Shown: positions 44,989 to 53,487 of the stretch, one piece after another
How positions within the stretch are numbered: position 1 is the first letter of the stretch
Layout: every line of letters starts with the position of its first letter
Assembly (NCBI GenBank): GCA_905339235.1
Contig: CAJPFG010000013.1
Location: 1 to 53,575, forward strand
Origin: Phycisphaerales bacterium
Lineage (GTDB): Bacteria; Planctomycetota; Phycisphaerae; Phycisphaerales; UBA1924
Direction: 5' to 3'
Length of the DNA: 53,575 bases
Position numbers and translations under genes: made by a program
Notes under the pieces: generated by a model
The model's database searches: none
What the model saw: only the letters and a program-made list of their open reading frames with translations
Told to the model about the DNA's origin: nothing

Positions 44989-46060
44989 GACAAGCTCTCC
45001 GGGCACGGTGGGCCGCTATTCCGCCGGCAAGCAAGAGCATACCGAGGCCACCAGGCGATGGGATCGAGGCAATGCGAATTGTGGAAAACTCGATGTTGGA
45101 ATCTGGCCGACCAGCCGCCATCCCATACAGGATATCGCTTGCTTGCGCAGCGGCGATTGTTCCCCCGGATGCCGAGCCGTCCATCCGCCGATACCAACCA
45201 ACCTGGGGGATCACACGGATCTCCTCGTTCCACTCTCGCGCCCCGCCTGCAACATCGAGCAAACCCCACGGGGACACGACGGGATACGAGTTCAGCGGGA
45301 TAGCAAACTCCCCAAAGTCGGGAAGATTGAACCCCGCGTTCGCCTGGTTCGCTCCAGATCCCCCCGGGTATCCCTCGGGCGGCCCGTACTGGTACGGCGT
45401 GTCGCTCCCGTTGCTGTACTGCCACCAGCCGCCCTGACCGGGGCCGTACCGGTCCGGGTCGTAGTGCGCGGCCTTGAGCCACTCGTCCAGCGTCGGTATC
45501 CAGTACCTCGCATCCGGATGGTGCGTCACCTGGTCAGTGAACGTGCCGTCGGGATTGTCGCCGAACGTGCTGGTGTCGTACGCCCCGTCGGCGAGGGCGA
45601 GGACGGAATCGGACATGTCGTTGTGGAGCCAGTTGGCGTACCGCGCCGCGGTGCGCCACTCGATCCCGTAGACCGGACGCATGGCCGCGCCGGGCGCATC
45701 CGCGACGCGATACCGCGTGCCAGGGCCGGGATAGGAAGTATCCACCACCGCTCCCCACACGACCGGGAGCGGGAGCACCGAACTGGGAACGGGGTCCGGG
45801 CGCGCCTTGAAAGTGTTGACGAAATCAACCCACTGCTGGGTGGTGACCTCGTACTTGGCGATTCGGTAGTCGTACGCAACGGCCCCGCGGCCCGTGACAT
45901 GGCCGAACGGGTCATTCCCCGTGTACGGTGCATTGCCGGGGGCGCCCACGGTCACAAACTCGATCCCGGAGGGCTGGGCGAACACCAGCCCGCCGAACCC
46001 GGAAAGTCCCAGAACCATCGCGGCCAGAACCGCACCGGATGCGTGTGACGCGGGTCTCAT
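44918..46060 (-). CDS. Secreted formylglycine-generating-enzyme-like (SUMF1/FGE-sulfatase) protein with PEP-CTERM
   Basis: A 380-residue protein, start at 46060 (weak ribosome-binding site); the signal peptide ends GLVFAQ. The FGE-like domain is seen in IAKYEVTTQQWVDFVNTF, PVYGIEWRTAARYANWLHND, YWIPTLDEWLKAAHYDPD and WGLLDVAGGAREWNEE. No paired active-site Cys were found, so it may be a binding or structural member rather than a sulfatase activator. IPSPGGLGMLLLAGGIAAHR is a PEP-CTERM-like helix, but 25 further residues follow the usual Arg-rich end and overlap the start of the next gene by 71 nt. The stop may have been lost. Confidence 0.82.
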   Translation of the reverse strand: MRPASHASGAVLAAMVLGLSGFGGLVFAQPSGIEFVTVGAPGNAPYTGNDPFGHVTGRGAVAYDYRIAKYEVTTQQWVDFVNTFKARPDPVPSSVLPLPVVWGAVVDTSYPGPGTRYRVADAPGAAMRPVYGIEWRTAARYANWLHNDMSDSVLALADGAYDTSTFGDNPDGTFTDQVTHHPDARYWIPTLDEWLKAAHYDPDRYGPGQGGWWQYSNGSDTPYQYGPPEGYPGGSGANQANAGFNLPDFGEFAIPLNSYPVVSPWGLLDVAGGAREWNEEIRVIPQVGWYRRMDGSASGGTIAAAQASDILYGMAAGRPDSNIEFSTIRIASIPSPGGLGMLLLAGGIAAHRARRACHEDSRGLGGTCFNGNLARAACHG

Positions 46061-46207
46061 CCGGTGAAGTATGCACCAGAATACCGCAAATACAAGGCAC
46101 CGCGCTCGCATTGTTCAGCCCAGAGCGTGTGTTTCGCCGGCGGGCGCCCGTCCGGGCAATCGCCGCGGAGAGGTATACTGGCCGACGATTTCGGAGATTC
46201 TCTCCCC

Positions 46208-46801
46208 GTGTCCGATCCCACTCCCAACCCCGAGCAGGTCACCATGCTCATCGAGGCGGCCAGCGCCGGCGACAGCAAGGCCTCCGCCGAACTCCTCCCC
46301 CTGGTCTACGAACACCTCCGCCGCCTCGCCCGCAGCCGCCTCGCCGGCGAGGCCCCGGGCCACACCCTCCAGCCCACCGCCCTCGTCCACGAGGCCTACC
46401 TCAAACTCGTCGGTGACGGCGATGTCCGATGGTCCAGCCGCGGCCATTTCTTCGCCGCCGCCGCGCTCGCCATGCGACGCATCCTCGTCGATCGCGCCCG
46501 CCAGCGCCGTCGCGTCAAACACGGCGGTGGCCGCCGCCGCGAAGCCCTCCACGACGACGCCGTCGCCGCAGATTCCGATTCCACCGACCTCGTCGCCCTC
46601 GACGAAGCACTCAAAGACCTCGAAGCCCACGACCGCCGCCGCTACGACGTCGTTATGCTCCGCTACTTCGCCGGCCTCTCCATCGAGGAATCCGCCCACG
46701 CCCTCGGCCTCGCGCCCTCCACCGTCAAGGCCGACTGGGCCGTCGCCCGCGTCCGACTCTTCCGCGCCGTCTCCGGCGATCAGCCCGGAGACCCCGCGTG
46801 A
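46208..46801 (+). CDS. ECF-type RNA polymerase sigma factor
   Basis: A 197-residue protein from GTG 46208, chosen by alignment with the two other ECF genes here. Region 2: LVYEHLRRLARSRLAGEAPG and ALVHEAYLKLVG, then FFAAAALAMRRILVDRARQR. Region 4: VMLRYFAGLSIEESAHALGL and APSTVKADWAVARVRLFRA. The stop overlaps the GTG of the kinase gene as GTGA, the same arrangement as at 29181-29184. The promoter must lie in the 147 bp shared with the divergent FGE-like gene. Confidence 0.9.
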   Translation: MSDPTPNPEQVTMLIEAASAGDSKASAELLPLVYEHLRRLARSRLAGEAPGHTLQPTALVHEAYLKLVGDGDVRWSSRGHFFAAAALAMRRILVDRARQRRRVKHGGGRRREALHDDAVAADSDSTDLVALDEALKDLEAHDRRRYDVVMLRYFAGLSIEESAHALGLAPSTVKADWAVARVRLFRAVSGDQPGDPA

Positions 46802-49800
46802 CCCCGGAACTGGAGCGCCTGGCCGAGGATATCTTCGCCGCGGCGAGCGAACTCCCGCCCGGCGAACGTACCGCCTTCGTCAACGCCCGATGCACCCACG
46901 CCCCGCCCGCCGTCCACGGACACGTCCGCGTACTGCTCGCGGCCTTCGATCAGGCCGGCGACACATTCCTCGACCCCGCCGAGATCCGCCGCCTCACCAT
47001 GGTCGGCCAGATGGAGCAGGGCGCCCACGCCGAGGAACAAACCCTCCCGCACGGAACCCGCGTCGGCGAGTACACCATCGAGCGCGTCCTCGGCGCGGGC
47101 GGAATGGGCGTCGTCTACGTCGCGCGACAGGAAAAACCCCGCCGCACCGTCGCCCTCAAGATCATCCGCCGCGGCCTGGGCACCTCCGGCCTCCTCCGCC
47201 GCTTCGAACACGAGGCCGAAGTCCTCGCTCGCCTCCAGCACCCCGGAATCGCCCAGGTCTACGCCGCCGGAAGCGCCGATGTCGCCGGCGCGCCCCAGCC
47301 CTTCATCGCCATGGAACTCGTCCGCGGCCGGCCCCTCACCCAGTACGCCGACGAAAACAAACTCGACTCCCGCCGCCGCCTCGACCTCGTCGCCAAGTCC
47401 TGCGACGCAGTTCACCACGCCCACCAGCGCGCCGTCATCCACCGTGACCTCAAGCCCGCCAACATCCTCGTGGATGAGCAGGGTCAGCCCAAAGTCCTGG
47501 ATTTCGGCGTCGCCCGCGCCGCCGACGCCGATGTCCGCATGACCACCATGCGAACCAGCGTCGGCCAACTCATCGGAACCCTCCCCTACATGAGCCCCGA
47601 GCAGGTCGCCGGCGATCCCGCCGAGGTCGATACCCGCACCGATGTTTACGCCATGGGCGTGGTCCTCTACCAACTCCTCACCGGCCGCCTTCCCCACGAT
47701 GTCAGCAGCCGTTCACTCCCCGAAGCCGCTCGCGTGATCCGCGACGAAGCGCCCCCCAAACTCAGCCACGTCAGCCGCGTCTTCCGCGGCGAGATCGACA
47801 CCATCGTCTCCAAGGCCCTCGAAAAGGACAAGACCCGCCGCTACCAGAGCGCCGCGGAACTCGCCGAAGACATCCGCCGTCACCTCTCCGGTCAACCCAT
47901 CCTGGCCACCCGCGACCGGCTGTACCTCCTGGGAAAGCAGATCGCACGGTACCGCTGGGCGGTGGGCGGCGCCCTGGCCGCAGCGATCGGGCTCGCCGCC
48001 TTCGCCGGATACGCGTCGTGGCAGGCGCAGGTGAACCGGGCCCTGGCCCGGTCCGAGGGCGAGGCCAAGGTCCGCGCCGACGAGTCTCTCGCCCTCGCCG
48101 ACCGCCGCGCCGCCGAACTCGAGCAAGCCCTCTACCAGAGCCGCATCGGCTTCGCCCAGGCCGCCGTCGCCAGCGGCGACCTGCTCCGCGCCGCCGACCA
48201 ACTCGACCAGTGCCGCCCGCCGGACCGCGGCTGGGAGTGGCACCACATCCGCTACCGCTGCGACCAGAGCACCTCGCAGGTGAAACTCGCCTGGGAGCCG
48301 CGGTACGGCGCGGCCAGTGCCGATTCCCTCGTGCTGTACGGCGCCGACGACCACGGCGTCCTCCGCGCGACCGACGCCGCCACCGGCGAGGTCATCCGCC
48401 GGTTCGAGAGCGACGCCAAGTACACCCAGGTTGCGCTGAGCCCCGACGAACGCCGCATCGCGTGCATCGTCGCGCAGGCCGGGATCGATGTCTTTGACAC
48501 GGCGACGGGCCAGCGCGTGCTGCGCATCGACGCGCCGCAGGTCCAGTCGCCCTTCCCGGGCTTGTACCACCTCGCGTGGGCCGACCAGGGAAAGTCGATC
48601 CTCGCGACGGCGCTGCGATCCCAGGCGTTCGTGTTCGACGCCGCGACCGGCGCCCTCCAGCGCCGCTGGAAGGTCGCCGATACCGACGTCTTCGATCTCG
48701 CCGCCGCCGACGAAGGCCGCGCCGCGGCCACCACCGCCTCCGACGGGCACATCCGCGTCTGGGACACCCGCACCGGCGACCTGATCGCCAGCCGCCCGAT
48801 CAGCGGGCAGGCGGTCAAGGCGAGGTTCTCCCCCGACGGGTCAATGCTGGCGGTCGGCCTGCACCAGGCGCGGGTGCTGCTGTGGTCCTGGCGGACCGAC
48901 GAACCCCCGCGCGAGTTGCAGGGCCTCGAAGGTGCGCCGTACGAAATGACCTTCAGCCGCGACGGCGCCTCGCTCGTGTCCTCCCAGCGCCTGCCCACGC
49001 TGATCTGCTGGAACACAGCGAGCGGCGAGATGCGGTGGCGGCGGCGCGTGCCGACCAGCCCCATCGTGCTCTTTCCCACGACGCAGGGCGAAGGCGTCGT
49101 GACGCTGGGGCGCGACTCGGTCATGCGGACGTGGCACCTCAACCCGCGCCCGCCCGCGCCCGCCGTCGGCGTGAGCGGCGCGATCATCGGGCAGGCGCCG
49201 ATGCCCGGCGAGGCCGGCGTATTCCTCTTCGGGCGCGACGGTTCGATCTTCGCTGTGGACCGCTTCTCCCTCGCCGCCACTCCCGCGCCCGCCACCGTCC
49301 CGCCGGAGACTCGCTGGGTCATGCCCGCGGCCGACGGACGCGTCTGCGGCGTCACCGACCTGGGCACGGCCTGGACTTGGGACGGGCGATCCGCGGCCAT
49401 CGAGCCGTTCGAGGCCTTTCCGCGCGGCAACGCCCGCGCCGCCGTCTCGCCCGACGGCCGCACCCTCGCGATCCAGGACCTTCGCGCCGGCATTACGCTC
49501 GTGAACCTCTCGACGCACGAACGCACTTCCTTCGAGACCGGCATCGACCTGCAGGGCGGCGTTGCCTGGACGCCCGACGGGCGCCTGCTCGTCGGGCACG
49601 CCCGGACCCACATCGGCACGTGGACCACGAGGGGAGAGCCTGTCGGGCCGCGCTTCGAGTTTGTCGGCGTCGTGCAGCGCTTCGCCATGAGCCCGGACGG
49701 ACGGCTGCTCGTCGCCTCGACCTCGGACGGCGAGATGCTGTTCTGGAACGCCCGGGACGGCAGCCGGAGGCGCGCGCCGGTGAGCGTGGGAGCCGACGCG

Positions 49801-50043
49801 ATGGCCATTACGTTTCTTCCCGACGGCTCGCGGTTCATCACGGCGCACACCGACCGCATGGTGCGCGTGTGGGACGCCGAGCGGTGCGAGGAACTCGCCT
49901 CGCTGCTGGGGCACGCCGCGGTTCCGCTCGATGTAACCATCTTCGCCGACGGCCCGACGATCGCCACGGCCGACAACCAGGGCACGGTGCGGTTCTGGGA
50001 GGTAGGTCCGCCCGCGCCGCCCCACCCTCCGACGAGCCGGTGA
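46798..50043 (+). CDS. Membrane Ser/Thr protein kinase with WD40 repeats
   Basis: A 1081-residue protein from GTG 46798, coupled to the ECF gene. Kinase domain about 91-365: GAGGMG, Lys121, HRDLKPANI (Asp217), DFG (Asp235). Membrane helix about 387-406 (WAVGGALAAAIGLAAFAGYA). Then a helical linker (ELEQALYQSRIGFAQAAV) and WD40 blades, less regular than in the paralogue at 25963 but clear in DGHIRVWDTRTGDLIAS and TDRMVRVWDAERCEELASLL. Kinase halves of the two paralogues are close, propellers more different, pointing to different ligands. The first 1100 bases use an extreme C-rich codon set that relaxes after the kinase domain. Confidence 0.92.
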   Translation: MTPELERLAEDIFAAASELPPGERTAFVNARCTHAPPAVHGHVRVLLAAFDQAGDTFLDPAEIRRLTMVGQMEQGAHAEEQTLPHGTRVGEYTIERVLGAGGMGVVYVARQEKPRRTVALKIIRRGLGTSGLLRRFEHEAEVLARLQHPGIAQVYAAGSADVAGAPQPFIAMELVRGRPLTQYADENKLDSRRRLDLVAKSCDAVHHAHQRAVIHRDLKPANILVDEQGQPKVLDFGVARAADADVRMTTMRTSVGQLIGTLPYMSPEQVAGDPAEVDTRTDVYAMGVVLYQLLTGRLPHDVSSRSLPEAARVIRDEAPPKLSHVSRVFRGEIDTIVSKALEKDKTRRYQSAAELAEDIRRHLSGQPILATRDRLYLLGKQIARYRWAVGGALAAAIGLAAFAGYASWQAQVNRALARSEGEAKVRADESLALADRRAAELEQALYQSRIGFAQAAVASGDLLRAADQLDQCRPPDRGWEWHHIRYRCDQSTSQVKLAWEPRYGAASADSLVLYGADDHGVLRATDAATGEVIRRFESDAKYTQVALSPDERRIACIVAQAGIDVFDTATGQRVLRIDAPQVQSPFPGLYHLAWADQGKSILATALRSQAFVFDAATGALQRRWKVADTDVFDLAAADEGRAAATTASDGHIRVWDTRTGDLIASRPISGQAVKARFSPDGSMLAVGLHQARVLLWSWRTDEPPRELQGLEGAPYEMTFSRDGASLVSSQRLPTLICWNTASGEMRWRRRVPTSPIVLFPTTQGEGVVTLGRDSVMRTWHLNPRPPAPAVGVSGAIIGQAPMPGEAGVFLFGRDGSIFAVDRFSLAATPAPATVPPETRWVMPAADGRVCGVTDLGTAWTWDGRSAAIEPFEAFPRGNARAAVSPDGRTLAIQDLRAGITLVNLSTHERTSFETGIDLQGGVAWTPDGRLLVGHARTHIGTWTTRGEPVGPRFEFVGVVQRFAMSPDGRLLVASTSDGEMLFWNARDGSRRRAPVSVGADAMAITFLPDGSRFITAHTDRMVRVWDAERCEELASLLGHAAVPLDVTIFADGPTIATADNQGTVRFWEVGPPAPPHPPTSR

Positions 50044-50048
50044 CAAGC

Positions 50049-50075
50049 GGGGTGGCACGAGGCTCCCGACTCGTG
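50049..50075 (+). repeat. GTGG-hairpin intergenic repeat, copy C
   Basis: GGGTGGCAC followed by stem CACGAG/CTCGTG with loop GCTCCCGA. Same box as copies A and B, different stem. It starts 5 bp after the kinase stop. Confidence 0.55.
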
Positions 50076-50192
50076 GTCGGCCCGCCGCGGGCCGAGTGAG
50101 TGCGCACGTGCCGTCGTGTCGGCCTCCATAACTCCCAGCGCTTCCTCGCGACGAAGGGGCTCATCACTCGTCATTCCGCATTCCGCACGCCC

Positions 50193-52277
50193 TCAGCACG
50201 GCGCCCCGTTCACCCGCTGCTCCTCCGATTCGATATCAAAGCCGTTCTCCGCGCCGTCGCCGTTGAGGTCGGCCGAGGCCTGGCAGAAGTTCGAGAAGTC
50301 CCCGTTCACGGCCTGCTCGGTCGCCTCGATGTCGAAGCCGTTGATCGAGCCGTCGCAGTTGACGTCGGGATCACAATACTGAATCGAAAACGCCGGCGAG
50401 AACGCCAGATAGATGTTTCCGTTGGCGCGCACCCGGATGCGTGCCTCGCCCGCCCAGGCGTTGGGCAGCGTCACCGCGGCCGCGCCGTTATTCGGCGCCG
50501 ATGTCGCCAGCGAATACGGGAACGTCGCGCCCCCGTCCACCGAAAGGTCGATGCTCACCGTGGTCGTGCCGATCGGCGGAGCGTCCGTGCCCGCGACATC
50601 CCACCTCACCGTGAGGGGGCCGGGGGTCGCGACCGTCCCGAGCAGGGGCTCGGTCACGCGGAACGGCCCGGTTCCCGCCGCGATCAGCACGTTGATGTTC
50701 GACGTGATGATCACGCCGCCCGTCCCGGCGAAGTTGTCGCGCACCGTGAGACGGAAGCGCCGCGAGAACGGAGCCGCCGAGGGCATCTCCTCCGTCGCGT
50801 CCGGCACGCCCGAGAGACAGTCCGCGAGTTCGGGAAACAGTCGCGAACCGCTCGTCACCGGGGCAAACACGCGGAACAGCGGCGAAGTCCCGTTGTCTTC
50901 GCTCCCCTCGCCGTGAAGGGGCTGCTGCGGGCCCACGTCGCGCTGCTCCCACGAATACGTCAGCGTGTCGCCGTCGATATCGGTCGCCACGCCGGAAAGT
51001 GTGAACGGCGTCAGCCGCGGGATCGACAATCCGCTGGTGGTGAGGGAGACAAACGCGGGGGGCGTATTTCCCGACGTCACCAACGCCGAGCACGCCGCCC
51101 CGTTGCCGTTCGTAAAGTTCCGCATCTCCCCGATGCTCCCGTGGTGGTACATGACATCGCGGTAGATTTGGATGTTGTCCCCCGGCGGGTCGTTGCCTAC
51201 CGGGCAACCCCCGGGATACGCCATGATCGTCGTCCCCGACCCGGGCTCCCACGCCGTGGAGCCGTTGCGATTTCCCAGGCACCGGTCCACGCTCCCGTTG
51301 AACGTGTGATTGGCCCCCAGTTGGTGCCCCACCTCGTGCATCACGACCTCGCCCGACAGCCAGTCGATTTCCGGCGTCACGGTGCGGGGGATGCCCGAAA
51401 CCCCGCCCGCCTTGGCGCTTCCGCACGCGGCGTTGAGATACGCCACCCCGCCGGGAATTCGCGTGACCAGGTGGCCCAGGTCAAAGTTCGCATTGCCGAT
51501 GATCGCGTCGCACGTCGAGATGTTCGCGCTCAGGTTGGCGCCGGAACTCACGGCGTCGTAGGGATCGGTGTCGGGGTCCAGGAAGATCAGCAGGTCGTTG
51601 TTGGGCACCAGCAGCAGCCGGACCGCCATGTCCTGCTCCAGCACGAAGTTCACCCGGTTGGTGATCGTCACCACCGCCGCCAGCGCATCCGTCACGTTGG
51701 GCGCGTGGCCCTGCAGGTCGCTGTAGAACGCCGCGAACTCGCCCGTGCACGCCATCGCAAACCGGTACGTCCGCAGCGGCTGTGGGCCGCGCGGCTGGTA
51801 GGGATCATCACCCGCATCCCCCGCCTGCGCGTGCAGATCATGCCCCTCGTTGATGCCGCAATCCCAGAACCCCACCGAATCCTGCCATCGGCGGCTCACC
51901 ACCCCGCCCTCTCCCGCGCCCGCGTCGGGACCGATCAACGCCGCCCCCTTCGCGCCGCGGACAATCGCATGCAGCCCCGCGGGCGACAGGTCCAGACGCG
52001 CGGCCGCGCCCGGATCGTCCAGCCCGTGCGCGATGTACGTCTGTATCTCCGGGTACCGCGCCGCCAGGCCCGGATCCATCACCGGCGACCGCCGGACCTC
52101 GAAGTGCTCGAACCCCCCATCCGGCATCGGCAGCAACACCACCACCCCCGGGCCCGCACCCAACTCATCCGGCGCGGCCAAAAGCGTCGCCCTGACGGCG
52201 GGCAGGTCGATTCGGGCAAAATGCCCCCGCGGCGCAGGCTGAAGGGCAAGAACGGCAAGTGCAAGTGCAATGGGCAT
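50193..52277 (-). CDS. Secreted reprolysin-like (M12B) zinc metalloprotease with dockerin-like C-terminus
   Basis: A 694-residue protein; GGAGG lies upstream of ATG 52277 and a short signal peptide follows. About 20-150 is a propeptide-like domain (FEVRRSPVMDPGLAARYPEI). The catalytic domain has HEVGHQLGANH (zinc ligands His314, His318, His324; Glu315 general base) and the Met-turn TIMAYPGG (Met352). About 400-520 is a cadherin/PKD-like beta domain (GVATDIDGDTLTYSWEQRDV). A further Ig-like domain (about 535-625) precedes the calcium-loop module at nt 50193-50375. It is likely exported and active outside the cell; the terminal module may anchor it. All catalytic residues are present. Confidence 0.92.
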   Translation of the reverse strand: MPIALALAVLALQPAPRGHFARIDLPAVRATLLAAPDELGAGPGVVVLLPMPDGGFEHFEVRRSPVMDPGLAARYPEIQTYIAHGLDDPGAAARLDLSPAGLHAIVRGAKGAALIGPDAGAGEGGVVSRRWQDSVGFWDCGINEGHDLHAQAGDAGDDPYQPRGPQPLRTYRFAMACTGEFAAFYSDLQGHAPNVTDALAAVVTITNRVNFVLEQDMAVRLLLVPNNDLLIFLDPDTDPYDAVSSGANLSANISTCDAIIGNANFDLGHLVTRIPGGVAYLNAACGSAKAGGVSGIPRTVTPEIDWLSGEVVMHEVGHQLGANHTFNGSVDRCLGNRNGSTAWEPGSGTTIMAYPGGCPVGNDPPGDNIQIYRDVMYHHGSIGEMRNFTNGNGAACSALVTSGNTPPAFVSLTTSGLSIPRLTPFTLSGVATDIDGDTLTYSWEQRDVGPQQPLHGEGSEDNGTSPLFRVFAPVTSGSRLFPELADCLSGVPDATEEMPSAAPFSRRFRLTVRDNFAGTGGVIITSNINVLIAAGTGPFRVTEPLLGTVATPGPLTVRWDVAGTDAPPIGTTTVSIDLSVDGGATFPYSLATSAPNNGAAAVTLPNAWAGEARIRVRANGNIYLAFSPAFSIQYCDPDVNCDGSINGFDIEATEQAVNGDFSNFCQASADLNGDGAENGFDIESEEQRVNGAPC

Positions 52278-52353
52278 CGCAAGACCTCCAAGGCCTATAG
52301 CCTACCGCGCCTGTCAAGCACGTGCGGCTGCCGGGAGCCTGGTTCTCGTCCGA

Positions 52354-52376
52354 CATGAACCGGAGGTTCATGCCAC
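52354..52376 (-). repeat. GTGG-hairpin intergenic repeat, copy D
   Basis: On the minus strand GTGG is followed by stem CATGAACC/GGTTCATG with a 3-nt loop. It lies upstream of the metalloprotease gene. Confidence 0.55.
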
Positions 52377-52391
52377 AGGAGCAGAGGCGCA

Positions 52392-52407
52392 CGAAGGGCG
52401 AAAGGCG
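52392..52407 (+). repeat. Purine-rich 16-mer intergenic repeat, second copy
   Basis: CGAAGGGCGAAAGGCG, identical to 13942-13957. Both copies lie in intergenic DNA close to a phage-like gene. Confidence 0.5.
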
Positions 52408-52517
52408 AGAGGAGAAGGTGAGCCTGAGGTGAGCCTGCGCTTTTGCCGGGCAGGGTCGCGAGGCGGTCGGAGTTTGGGGAGCGGAGCCGCGTGCGCTCGG
52501 CCTGAGGACAGCCCGAG

Positions 52518-52540
52518 ATGAACCGGGAGGTTCATGCCAC
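52518..52540 (-). repeat. GTGG-hairpin intergenic repeat, copy E
   Basis: Minus strand GTGGC followed by stem ATGAACC/GGTTCAT, loop TCCC. Same stem as copy D 160 bp away, and directly joined to the tandem array at 52541. Confidence 0.55.
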
Positions 52541-52580
52541 GCATGCCACGTGATGTCACGTGATGTCACGTCATGTCACT
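52541..52580 (-). repeat. Tandem 10-bp repeat of four units
   Basis: Plus-strand units are GCATGCCACG, TGATGTCACG, TGATGTCACG and TCATGTCACT. Read on the minus strand they are variants of the GTGGCAT box of the adjoining hairpin (copy E). The last unit covers the stop codon of the terminase-small-like gene. Confidence 0.6.
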
Positions 52581-53428
52581 GGAGGCGGGCGTTGAGAGGT
52601 GGGGTGGGTTGCGCGGCGCGAGGCGGGAGGTGTCGCGGGCTTGACGGTGAGAGTTTCGGGGCTATCGGGGTCGGAGGAGTCGGAAGCCGTGGCGCGAGGG
52701 GGCTTGCGGCGGGCTGGGTGCGCGGGGTTGGCGGTGTCGCGCGTGTTGGATGGAGGTGGGTCGGTGGGCGCGGGGGTGGGGTGGGAGCGTGAGATGAGGT
52801 AGATGAGCCAGGAGGCTTTGCGGGAGGTTTCGCGGGAGCGGCGGCGCTGCTCCCTGGCGGAGCGGTCGGTGGGGTCGAGGGGGTCGTTGGCGACTTCGTC
52901 GATGTACTCGTCCACCGAGCGCTCCAGGCCGGTGAGGACGCGGTGCAGGAGGGAGGTGGCGGCGAGACGGTTGCGGCGGGAGGTGGCGGTCTGGGCCCGC
53001 GCCATGCGGGCCTGGATGTCGGGGCGGTCCATCCAGGCGAGCAGCGCGTCGAGCGTGGCGTCGTGCATGCGGGCGACGGCGAGCAGGGAGTACTGGGGAT
53101 CGCAGAGGGCCTCGAGAATGTGCGCGGCGACCTGCGCGGAAGGGTTGAAGTCGAGGATGAGTTTGGGAAGGTCGGCGGTGGGGTGGTAGGAATACCCGCC
53201 GCGGCCGTCGAGGAGGAGCGTGGAGGGCGGGTCGGTGTGCGGCCGCGCGGGTGAGTCGTCGGGGTCGTCGGGGTGATGGGGGTGGTGGGGGTTGCGCGGC
53301 GCGTCGAGGGGCTCGGCGAGGGGAACCGGGTCGCCGGGACGCGCGGCGGGGTCGGGCGGGAGGTCGCAGAGCGAGAGAGACGGGCGCGACACGGGGGACA
53401 GCGGCGTGGGTTGTGCGAGTGCGGTCAT
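52571..53428 (-). CDS. Terminase-small-subunit-like HTH protein
   Basis: A 285-residue protein. Residues 1-75 are Pro/His/Asp-rich low complexity. About 90-165 is a folded segment (AAHILEALCDPQYSLLAVAR, then MHDATLDALLAWMDRPDIQA) whose pattern (early helix, HTH, then WMDRPD) resembles the small terminase and phBC6A51-type HTH proteins that recognise phage DNA. The tail from about 205 is Pro/Thr/Ser-rich and disordered. No ribosome-binding site precedes ATG 53428; the likely promoter puts transcription start at the ATG, so the mRNA may be leaderless. The palindrome TTTGCGCGCAAA lies upstream as at the S24 repressor gene. No other phage gene is adjacent within the window. It could instead be an unrelated HTH regulator. 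Confidence 0.6.
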   Translation of the reverse strand: MTALAQPTPLSPVSRPSLSLCDLPPDPAARPGDPVPLAEPLDAPRNPHHPHHPDDPDDSPARPHTDPPSTLLLDGRGGYSYHPTADLPKLILDFNPSAQVAAHILEALCDPQYSLLAVARMHDATLDALLAWMDRPDIQARMARAQTATSRRNRLAATSLLHRVLTGLERSVDEYIDEVANDPLDPTDRSAREQRRRSRETSRKASWLIYLISRSHPTPAPTDPPPSNTRDTANPAHPARRKPPRATASDSSDPDSPETLTVKPATPPASRRATHPTSQRPPPVT

Positions 53429-53434
53429 GCGACA

Positions 53435-53462
53435 AATCTACGAGCCGGACGGGGCGGTGCAA
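53435..53462 (-). promoter_or_regulatory. Promoter of the terminase-small-like gene
   Basis: Minus strand TTGCAC, 16-bp spacer, TAGATT. The -10 ends 7 bases before the ATG, which predicts a leaderless transcript. Confidence 0.55.
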
Positions 53463-53487
53463 GGGGGAGGGGCGCGCCGTGCGCGAT

